A DNA stretch of 40,901 bases from Paludibacteraceae bacterium. Its GTDB lineage: Bacteria > Bacteroidota > Bacteroidia > Bacteroidales > Paludibacteraceae. The notes under the pieces are model-generated. The model saw only the letters and a list, made by a program, of their open reading frames with translations, had not been told where the DNA came from and did no database searches. Location of the stretch: assembly GCA_017557345.1 (NCBI GenBank), contig JAFYZR010000056.1:1-40901 (forward strand), read 5' to 3'. The position numbers and the translations under genes are program-made. Within the stretch, counting starts at the first letter, position 1. Every line of letters starts with the position of its first letter. Below are positions 1-6,745 of the stretch, in pieces.

Positions 1-11
1 AGTTAAGAGTT

Positions 12-365
12 ATGAGAAGATTGTTGATTTTTTTGATGGCAATGATGCCTATAGTAGGTCTAATGGCCAAGACGAACAAAGAAGTAGTAGTCCTGTCGTG
101 CGACTTGCATTGCCAAGGATGTTGCGACAAAATCATGAAGAATATTGCCTATGAAAAAGGCGTGAAAGATATTGTCTGTGACTTAAAAACGAAAACCGTT
201 ACGGTGACGTACGATGCTGACAAAACAGATGTACCTACTCTGCTCAAAGCCTTCGAAAAAATAGGCAAACCGGCAACCGTAAAAGAATCTGCACCGGTTA
301 AAAAGAAGAAAGAAGAGCGCAATTCTCAGCCGGACGCCACTACCGGCGCATCTCAGAACTATTAG
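12..365 (+). CDS. Periplasmic heavy-metal-associated (HMA) domain protein
   Basis: This 117-residue protein begins with a signal-peptide-like segment (residues 1-19) and continues with one HMA ferredoxin-like domain (about 24-93). The metal site is C34-Q-G-C37, in the place of the family's CxxC loop, with extra cysteines at 30, 38 and 56. The domain ends in a typical KAFEKIG helix, followed by a Lys/Glu-rich, probably disordered tail. HMA domains bind Cu(I), Zn or Hg and hand the metal to transporters or enzymes. A secreted stand-alone version suggests a periplasmic metal chaperone or scavenger. It precedes a porin, an imelysin and a di-haem protein, which supports a metal role, although the porin has its own promoter. 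The metal cannot be read from the sequence. Confidence 0.85.
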   Translation: MRRLLIFLMAMMPIVGLMAKTNKEVVVLSCDLHCQGCCDKIMKNIAYEKGVKDIVCDLKTKTVTVTYDADKTDVPTLLKAFEKIGKPATVKESAPVKKKKEERNSQPDATTGASQNY

Positions 366-389
366 CAAAAAAATCCCATTTTTTGGGGA

Positions 390-420
390 TTGCAATAATC
401 GGAAAAAAGCAGTACCTTTG
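390..420 (+). promoter_or_regulatory. Promoter for the porin gene
   Basis: TTG at 390-392 and TACCTTTG at 413-420 are 20 bp apart, matching the Bacteroidota primary-sigma promoter (-33 TTG, -7 TAnnTTTG). The box ends 33 bp before the porin ATG at 454. It rules out the TTG at 418, which lies inside the -7 box, as a start codon. Confidence 0.75.
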
Positions 421-453
421 CATTGTAAAAATGAACAATGCAGAGGTATTACT

Positions 454-1941
454 ATGTATAGACAAACAATCATTTCTATTCTGTTGATTTTGTGCGCATT
501 GTGCGCATGTGCGGAAGATTCAATAACGGTGAGTGCAGCTGATCTGCAGGCGCTTATGCAACGCGTGGAGCGGTTGGAGAAAGCGCAGGAGCATCCCAAT
601 AAATCGGGATATGTAGATGGCGTTACAGGAGCAACGAAACAAGTACAAAATGACGAACCACGCGTGACAAGCGGTCAGATGCAAGAAGGCAGACGCTTTA
701 CCATCGGTGGTTACGGTGAGATTACAGCCAAACATTGCTTCTACAGCAACAACTACTTGCGTTACGGAAAGAACCCAGAGAAATACGCCAATGACCATTA
801 CGGAGAGTTTGATTTACCGCACGTGGTTGTTTATTTAGGATATGATTTCGGCAAAGGCTGGAGTGTAGGAACAGAGATTGAATTCGAGCACGGCGGCACG
901 GAATCTGCGGTAGAAATAGAAGAAGAGGAAGGCGGTGAGTATGAAAGTGAGATTGAACGTGGCGGCGAAGTGGCGCTGGAGCAGTTCTGGTTGCAAAAGG
1001 CGTTTAACCGTTATGCTATTCTTCGTGCAGGTATGCAGGTTATCCCTGTCGGCGGACTGAACGCACATCACGAATCGACAGAGTATTTCGGTGTTTACCG
1101 TAACGAAGGCGAGTTCACAATTATCCCGAGCACATGGCATGAGGTAGCGCTGACTTTTATGGGCAGTACGAAAAACGGCTGGCACTATCAGGCGATGTTT
1201 TTACCCGGCTTAGACAGCGACCGTTTCAATCGCAAGAACTGGATCAAACCGGGCGCAGGCAGTCCATATGAATTCAAGATAGCAAACGTCTTTGCCGGTG
1301 CCGCGAGAGTGGATTATACCGGCGTCAAAGGTCTGCGATTGAGCGTGAGTGGTTATTGCGGCAATTCATTCCGAAATACATTAAGTAAAAGCAACGCTGA
1401 ACTGAATGAGAGTGCGTATAAAGACGTGAAAGGAACGGTAAGTATCGGTTCATTCGATTTTGCATACAAAGACTACGGATTAGTGCTGCGCGGCAGTTTT
1501 ACTTACGGTCATTTGAGCGACGCGGCTGCAATCACGCAATATAATATATCGATGCGCAAAGGTTCCGTTTCCAGCAAACAATGGGTAGCCAGTGACGCAC
1601 TCGCAGCAGGAGCAGAAATAGGTTATGATTTCTTCAGTCTAAACCGCAAATTGGCAGAAAAGAAGCAACAGTTCTACGTATTCGGGCGTTATGACTACTA
1701 TGATTCGATGTTCCGTTATGACAATCAACCGACGGATATGTACGCTTGGTGCGGACGGCATCGCGCGGCTGTAGGTATCAACTATTTCCCAATAAAGCAA
1801 ATTGGCGTAAAAGCCGAATTCTCGTACGGCATTCTAAAGAAAGGAACACTTGCAGATGGCACAAAAGGCAAGTTATACAACGACGAGCCACAGATAGCCG
1901 TAGGTATTGTCTATGCCGGATTTTATCAGTTAGAACACTAA
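454..1941 (+). CDS. Outer-membrane porin with N-terminal coiled coil
   Basis: A protein of 495 residues. A signal peptide (about 1-22) is followed by a short heptad segment (ALMQRVERLEKA, about 34-45), then a long beta-barrel with alternating hydrophobic and polar strands and many Tyr and Gly, starting at IGGYGEI. This resembles phosphate-selective O/P-type and related Bacteroidota porins, in which an N-terminal coiled coil precedes the barrel. A strongly acidic loop rich in Glu lies near residues 150-175 and could face the outside and attract cations; that is inference. The ATG at 454 was chosen because upstream in-frame codons overlap the promoter. It probably carries a small solute or metal across the outer membrane for the periplasmic proteins encoded downstream. 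Confidence 0.8.
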   Translation: MYRQTIISILLILCALCACAEDSITVSAADLQALMQRVERLEKAQEHPNKSGYVDGVTGATKQVQNDEPRVTSGQMQEGRRFTIGGYGEITAKHCFYSNNYLRYGKNPEKYANDHYGEFDLPHVVVYLGYDFGKGWSVGTEIEFEHGGTESAVEIEEEEGGEYESEIERGGEVALEQFWLQKAFNRYAILRAGMQVIPVGGLNAHHESTEYFGVYRNEGEFTIIPSTWHEVALTFMGSTKNGWHYQAMFLPGLDSDRFNRKNWIKPGAGSPYEFKIANVFAGAARVDYTGVKGLRLSVSGYCGNSFRNTLSKSNAELNESAYKDVKGTVSIGSFDFAYKDYGLVLRGSFTYGHLSDAAAITQYNISMRKGSVSSKQWVASDALAAGAEIGYDFFSLNRKLAEKKQQFYVFGRYDYYDSMFRYDNQPTDMYAWCGRHRAAVGINYFPIKQIGVKAEFSYGILKKGTLADGTKGKLYNDEPQIAVGIVYAGFYQLEH

Positions 1942-1986
1942 CAAACATACGACAAAATAAGCTTAAAAGTACGTTTAGATAAGGTT

Positions 1987-2052
1987 AAAAACTAAATAAA
2001 AACTAAATAATAACTAAACAATAACTAAATAATAACTAAATAATAACTAAAG
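1987..2052 (+). repeat. Six tandem 11-bp AT-rich units upstream of the imelysin gene
   Basis: Six consecutive 11-bp units (two AAAAACTAAAT, then variants of AATAACTAAAT) fill 1987-2052 and end 13 bp before the imelysin ATG. Units differ at only a few positions. I see no TAnnTTTG promoter in the gap, so the tract probably lies in the untranslated stretch between porin and imelysin, or contributes an A-tract upstream element. Confidence 0.9.
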
Positions 2053-2065
2053 ATTATAGGTACAA

Positions 2066-3244
2066 ATGAAGAAGATTTTACGTTTGGCAGTATGTGCGGC
2101 ATGCGTGATGGGATTCATGGCATGCGAAAAAGGTGGCGGCACTGTCACCAATGACAAAGAAGAGGCGTTGAAGAAAGTAATTGCGCCTTATGTAAATAAC
2201 ACCGTAATTGCTACTTATAGCGAGATGGCGACCGCAGGAATGACGTTATTGGATCAATGCGAGCAGATCCTTGACAAAATAGAAAAAGGCGAGGATTATA
2301 GTGCTTTGATGAAAGAAGCCGATGCCTCCTGGCGGTTGATGCGTAAACATTGGGAGCAGAGTGAAGCATTCCTCTATGGTCCTGCAGCCAATTACAGCAT
2401 CGACCCTCATATCGACAGTTGGCCACTGGATTTCAACGCGATGAATGCTCTTCTCAATAACGAAGCTCAAATGGCGCAGATTGAAGAAGAAGGCGGCGCA
2501 TATGTAGGCGATAAATTAGGTTATGCATTAAAAGGTTTTCATGCCGCAGAGTACTTGCTTTTTGAGTCAGTAATCAAAGACGGTCGTGCAGTAGGAACAG
2601 GTAATCCTCACGCGACCAATCTTACGCACGCAGAAGCAGTATATCTCGTAGGAATAGTTGAAGATCTTGCGCAACAAGCTATTCTTCTGGAAGATTGCTG
2701 GGCAGGTAGCGTGAGTGCAGAGAAAGAGGCACTTATTACCGATGAGGAAGGCGAGTCAATGAGTATTGGCATCAACTACGGCAGTTATATGATTAACGCC
2801 GGTCAGGTTGGCTCGATTTATGTAACCTACCAAGAAGCGGCAGAGGAGATTATAGCCGGTTGTATCGATATCGCCGGGGAGGTAGCAGACCTGAAACTCG
2901 GCAACCCGTATATCAGCAGTAAAGAAAGTGAACGCGACTATATCGAATCGCCGTACAGTTGCACTTCTACTATCGATTTTGCAGATAATATCATCTCTAT
3001 TCAACATGCCTATTGCGGTGCAAAAGCCGGCGACGCTTGCATTTCTGACTACATAAAGAGCCAAGACAAAGAGTTAGACACCAAGATGCGTACGGCTATC
3101 GAAGAGGCCATTAACGCGATAGAAAGCATTACGGATTTCGAGAGCACAGCCAAGGCTAATCCTCAAGTAAAAGAGGCGATCGAGAAAGTACAAGTGCTGG
3201 AAAATGTTCTTGACAAAGAAGTATTACCACTATTATCCAAATAA
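2066..3244 (+). CDS. Imelysin-family (M75) lipoprotein
   Basis: A 392-residue lipoprotein with signal ending F-M-A-C20. The mature part is mostly helical and carries the imelysin signature G157-F-H-A-A-E162 (GxHxxE), which matches the family's proposed metal-binding motif. Imelysins (IrpA, EfeO-like and ICMP proteins) are envelope proteins linked to iron or other metal uptake; peptidase activity is claimed for few and should not be assumed here. The gene is followed after 3 nt by the di-haem protein gene. Imelysin next to a DUF1111 di-haem protein is a pairing also known from other Gram-negatives, including a Pseudomonas aeruginosa cluster. A periplasmic metal-binding role is likely; the substrate is unknown. 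Confidence 0.88.
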   Translation: MKKILRLAVCAACVMGFMACEKGGGTVTNDKEEALKKVIAPYVNNTVIATYSEMATAGMTLLDQCEQILDKIEKGEDYSALMKEADASWRLMRKHWEQSEAFLYGPAANYSIDPHIDSWPLDFNAMNALLNNEAQMAQIEEEGGAYVGDKLGYALKGFHAAEYLLFESVIKDGRAVGTGNPHATNLTHAEAVYLVGIVEDLAQQAILLEDCWAGSVSAEKEALITDEEGESMSIGINYGSYMINAGQVGSIYVTYQEAAEEIIAGCIDIAGEVADLKLGNPYISSKESERDYIESPYSCTSTIDFADNIISIQHAYCGAKAGDACISDYIKSQDKELDTKMRTAIEEAINAIESITDFESTAKANPQVKEAIEKVQVLENVLDKEVLPLLSK

Positions 3245-3247
3245 ATT

Positions 3248-4825
3248 ATGAAAAAAGAATTATTATTGATGGCTCTTGCAGCCGTTGTATTAGCAGGCTG
3301 CACAGAAACGCCAAAACCGGAACCGGAAACAGAGAAACCGGACTGGTATTACACCGGAGGCAAATTAGGAACGACCGAGAACTTAACCTCCATGACATTC
3401 CGTCAACCGACTCCTGCTACCGAGAACGCAGGAATGGGAACGGCTTTCGCTCAAGGTGACCAGATTGCCGAGAAACCTTTCGTGACTAACACAGAAGGCC
3501 GTCAGCATGGCTTAGGACCGATTTATGTTCGTTCCAGTTGTCAACATTGCCACCCGAACTACTCGCACGGTACGTCTGTTCCTGCAGGAGTTTACAATGC
3601 CTCAGAAGTAGGAAACGGAACACTTCTCGTAGTGATTAATCCTGCTACTCAGGCTTATGTACCATGGCTTGCAGGTATGCCACAACTTTTCGGTGTAGCA
3701 CCCTTCAAGGCTCCGTTGGACCCTGACCAGATTACTGTAACATGGAAGAATGCAACTGACGAGCATGGTAATAAGTTTGCAGACGGAGAGACATATGAGT
3801 TGCGCTATCCGGAGGTGAAGATGCCAAAAACGGCTGTCTATGTGTATAATCAAGGTTATCGTGATCCAGATGGTTTGCTGGAAAGCGAAGGTTATGAGAT
3901 TAAGTTGGAAAACACCATCGGTGTGTACGGTACAGGTTTATTAGATGCCATTACCGACGCAGACATCATCGCGCAGTATGAAAAAGAGGCAGCGGATGGC
4001 AAGTTGCATAACGGTCTGAATCCAGCATTCTTTGACGGTGCGTTCAAGGAAAGTGGTTATTACAAAAATGACGCACAATGGGGTCCGAAGCGCTTCACGT
4101 ACGCTCTCACACGTGGTCCGCTACAAGATGGAGCAGGCGCAAATGCGATTTGGAATATCACCAATGTGACGCGTTCTGACCGTAAGTATCATTACCTTGA
4201 CCTTGCCGGAACTATCTATGCCGAGTATGCATCGAAAGATCCGGAAGTACAGGCCGCATTCGGCACGCAGGAAGAGATTTATAACTACCTGACTAGCAAA
4301 GAACTGCCTGCAGAAATGAGTGACGAGGAATTCACGGCTGTTATGATTTGGCATCGTGGTTTGGCTGTTCCTGCAGCCCGTAACGTGACGGATAAGCAAG
4401 TGCTGCGCGGGAAAGAAGTATTCTCACAAATCGGTTGCGATTATTGCCATCGTCCGAGTTGGACTACCGGTTCTGATGAGATGCGTGACCCGAACGGTTT
4501 CTTTAAGCAAGGCGACCTGCCACGCTATCCGAATCAAGTGATTTGGCCATACACGGATATGATTCAGCATAAACTATGCATGGAAAATGATATCCGTACC
4601 GGCTGGTGCCGCACTACTCCACTCTGGGGTCGTGGTCTGCATAAGAAAGCCACCGGCGATGCTTACGAAGCTCGTATGCATGATACCCGTGCCCGCAACG
4701 TGATTGAGGCAATCATGTGGCATGGCTACAGTCAAGAAAGTGACGCATACTGGCCAACACAACAATTCTACAAATTGGAGAAAGAAGATCGAGACGCTGT
4801 TGTAGCATTTATCAATGCAATTTAA
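3248..4825 (+). CDS. Di-haem DUF1111 (thiol oxidoreductase-like) lipoprotein
   Basis: A 525-residue lipoprotein (lipobox L-A-G-C18) with two covalent haem sites, C98-Q-H-C101-H102 and C397-D-Y-C400-H401. Between and after them lie segments typical of DUF1111 proteins, related to di-haem cytochrome c peroxidases: a TPLWGRG stretch and MHDTRARNVIEAIMWHG near the C-terminus. Such proteins sit in the periplasm anchored by lipid and are thought to move electrons, possibly changing a metal's redox state for the neighbouring imelysin; that link is inferred from gene pairing. Its stop codon overlaps the start of the cytochrome c synthetase gene, so the enzyme that attaches its haems is encoded immediately downstream and probably translated together with it. 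Confidence 0.87.
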   Translation: MKKELLLMALAAVVLAGCTETPKPEPETEKPDWYYTGGKLGTTENLTSMTFRQPTPATENAGMGTAFAQGDQIAEKPFVTNTEGRQHGLGPIYVRSSCQHCHPNYSHGTSVPAGVYNASEVGNGTLLVVINPATQAYVPWLAGMPQLFGVAPFKAPLDPDQITVTWKNATDEHGNKFADGETYELRYPEVKMPKTAVYVYNQGYRDPDGLLESEGYEIKLENTIGVYGTGLLDAITDADIIAQYEKEAADGKLHNGLNPAFFDGAFKESGYYKNDAQWGPKRFTYALTRGPLQDGAGANAIWNITNVTRSDRKYHYLDLAGTIYAEYASKDPEVQAAFGTQEEIYNYLTSKELPAEMSDEEFTAVMIWHRGLAVPAARNVTDKQVLRGKEVFSQIGCDYCHRPSWTTGSDEMRDPNGFFKQGDLPRYPNQVIWPYTDMIQHKLCMENDIRTGWCRTTPLWGRGLHKKATGDAYEARMHDTRARNVIEAIMWHGYSQESDAYWPTQQFYKLEKEDRDAVVAFINAI

Positions 4826-5843
4826 ACGACCGGTCACATGGATGTTACACATTGCCCTGACGATTATCCTCGTCGGGGCATGTGTGACGCATTTCTTTGG
4901 TGAGCAGGGGGACATACATCTGCGCATGGATAAAGCAGTCTCTTTGCCCATCAATCATTCGAACTTAAGCCTTTTCCTATGGGATTTTCAGATTGTTTAT
5001 GATGGAGAAAATCCCGTGGACTATATTAGCGAGCTGCGTTTACTTGACCGCAGTAAGCAACCACTTGTTATCGACGAAGGTACGCTACGCATGAACAAAC
5101 CGCTGAAGTACCATTACTACCGTTTCTGTCAGTCGGATTACGATAGTGATGAACGAGGCGTGGTGTTAAGTTATAACTATGATCCATGGGGCATTGGTAT
5201 CACGTATACCGGTTATGCGCTATTACTTGTAACGATGATTGCTTTCTTTTTCCAGAAGCAAAGTCGTTTCCGTGCAGTACTTCACAGCCTTTCTTCCCGT
5301 TATCCTTCACGCTGGACCTATATAGGTTTCGGCGTATTAGCCATTCTAATCATCGTTCTGGCTATCGTAATGACACATGTTGTGACACCTAAGCCACCCT
5401 TACAACCGGTATTACAAACGCCATTATTGGGTATTCATGTGTCCGTTATTATGCTTTCTTACACACTATTCGCAATTATTGCCGTCTTGGGCATTGTGGG
5501 ACTATGTGCGAAGAAATTATCCATCATCAGTTATCAGTTATCTATTGTTTTGCTTTATCCTGCGCTCTTCTGCTTAACTGCAGGTATTTTCATCGGCGCG
5601 ATATGGGCAAACATGAGTTGGGGACGTTATTGGGGCTGGGATCCAAAGGAGACATGGGCACTCATCACTATGCTCGTCTATGCCTTACTACTCCACCTGC
5701 CATGGTTGGAAAGCAAAGTTCAAATATCAAATCTCAGATATAAAATATGCCACCATATCTGTTGTATAGTGGCATTCCTATTCGTTCTCTTCACCTATTT
5801 CGGTGTTTCTTACCTTCTTGGAGGTTTACATTCTTACGCTTAA
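4815..5843 (+). CDS. Compact ResB-CcsA (CcsBA) cytochrome c haem synthetase
   Basis: A 342-residue membrane protein of the System II cytochrome c maturation pathway, which moves haem across the inner membrane and attaches it to CxxCH. The N-terminal part (about 1-145) resembles the last section of ResB/CcsB: one helix, a soluble stretch, then a segment ending YDPWGIGITYTG and another helix. The rest is CcsA-like, with H208 (GIHVSV), the haem-binding WWD motif W269-G-R-Y-W-G-W-D276 followed by PKETWALI, and H339 at the C-terminus (GGLHSY). Fused CcsBA proteins are usually about twice this size or more, so this is a minimal form. The start overlaps the di-haem gene by 11 nt. Two 7-bp repeat tracts encode residues about 235-244 and 300-312. 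Confidence 0.85.
   Translation: MQFKRPVTWMLHIALTIILVGACVTHFFGEQGDIHLRMDKAVSLPINHSNLSLFLWDFQIVYDGENPVDYISELRLLDRSKQPLVIDEGTLRMNKPLKYHYYRFCQSDYDSDERGVVLSYNYDPWGIGITYTGYALLLVTMIAFFFQKQSRFRAVLHSLSSRYPSRWTYIGFGVLAILIIVLAIVMTHVVTPKPPLQPVLQTPLLGIHVSVIMLSYTLFAIIAVLGIVGLCAKKLSIISYQLSIVLLYPALFCLTAGIFIGAIWANMSWGRYWGWDPKETWALITMLVYALLLHLPWLESKVQISNLRYKICHHICCIVAFLFVLFTYFGVSYLLGGLHSYA
5517..5544 (+). repeat. Heptamer tract inside ccsBA (first)
   Basis: Four degenerate 7-bp units (TTATCCA, TCATCAG, TTATCAG, TTATCTA) in tandem inside the coding region. They encode roughly SIISYQLSI in a loop between predicted membrane helices. Confidence 0.75.
5714..5748 (+). repeat. Heptamer tract inside ccsBA (second)
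   Basis: Five degenerate 7-bp units (CAAAGTT, CAAATAT, CAAATCT, CAGATAT, AAAATAT) in tandem. They encode about KVQISNLRYKI, in the loop between the WWD-side helix and the last helix. Confidence 0.75.
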
Positions 5844-6745
5844 GTCAAATCGTAACCATAGTGCTTGAGGCGACCGACATTGGAACGCCAGTCACGATCG
5901 ACTTTGACGTATAACTGCAGGAATACCTGCTTTTGGAAGAAATCCTCAATATCCTTCCGCGCCATCATTCCTACGCGTTTGAGCGCTGAGCCGGCCTTAC
6001 CGATGATGATTCCTTTCTGGCTTTCCCGTTCGCAATAAATGACGGCATTGATACGAATAATCAACTCCTCTTCCTGGAAGGATTCCACCTCCACTTCTAC
6101 GGAATACGGTATTTCCTTATCGTAATTAAGGAGAATCTTCTCCCTTATGATCTCATTGACGAAGAATCGCTCGGATTTATCTGTGAGTTGATCTTTCGGG
6201 AAGAAAGGCGGGCATTCCGGAAGCGCCTGTTTAATGGATTCGAAGAGTTGCTCCACGCCAAAGCGCTGCAACGCAGAGATAGGGAAAATCTCGGCATCAG
6301 GCAGCTGTGCCTGCCAGAATTCAACCAGCCGCTCTAAGGTATCCTGCGTCGTCAGATCAATCTTATTGATAACCACAAAGACTTTCATCCCCGCCGCCGA
6401 CATCTTTTTGACTTTCTCTACGAAATCAGCGTTTCTATCAATGGAATCTTGCGGTTCGGTGACATACAGCAGGACATCGGCATCAACGAGTGCAGAACGG
6501 GAGAAATCCAGCATTTTCTCCTGCAAGCGATAGTTAGGCGAAAGGACTCCCGGTGTATCCGAATAGACCATCTGGAAGTCCTCGCCATTGACAATACCCA
6601 TAATACGATGGCGGGTAGTTTGCGCCTTCGATGTGATAATCGAGAGACGCTCTCCCACCAACGCATTCATCAGAGTGGATTTGCCAACGTTGGGATTGCC
6701 AACGATGTTTACGAACCCGGAGCGATGTGGATTACATGACTGCAT
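5840..6745 (-). CDS. era: GTPase Era, 16S rRNA maturation and 30S assembly
   Basis: A 301-residue protein with all Era features: G1 GNPNVGKS, switch region with TTRH, G3 DTPG, G4 NKID, G5 SAL, then a C-terminal KH domain with GIIIGKAGSALKRVG. Era binds the 3' end of 16S rRNA and couples GTP hydrolysis to late small-subunit assembly. Length matches the family. Its start overlaps the end of the M16 peptidase gene by 14 nt, so it is probably the last gene of a minus-strand transcript. Its stop overlaps the convergent ccsBA stop by 4 nt, leaving no room for a terminator between them. Confidence 0.97.
   Translation of the reverse strand: MQSCNPHRSGFVNIVGNPNVGKSTLMNALVGERLSIITSKAQTTRHRIMGIVNGEDFQMVYSDTPGVLSPNYRLQEKMLDFSRSALVDADVLLYVTEPQDSIDRNADFVEKVKKMSAAGMKVFVVINKIDLTTQDTLERLVEFWQAQLPDAEIFPISALQRFGVEQLFESIKQALPECPPFFPKDQLTDKSERFFVNEIIREKILLNYDKEIPYSVEVEVESFQEEELIIRINAVIYCERESQKGIIIGKAGSALKRVGMMARKDIEDFFQKQVFLQLYVKVDRDWRSNVGRLKHYGYDLT

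Noticed and set aside
372-391. AATCCC / GGGATT hairpin after the HMA gene as its terminator
   Set aside because: Only 6 bp, no T-tract on the plus strand, and it overlaps the porin -33 box. The A-run upstream would make a terminator only for the minus strand, where there is no gene.
183-599. 138-residue minus-strand frame across the HMA gene and porin start
   Set aside because: Overlaps two better genes and the porin promoter; Cys/Phe/Leu-rich translation without motifs.
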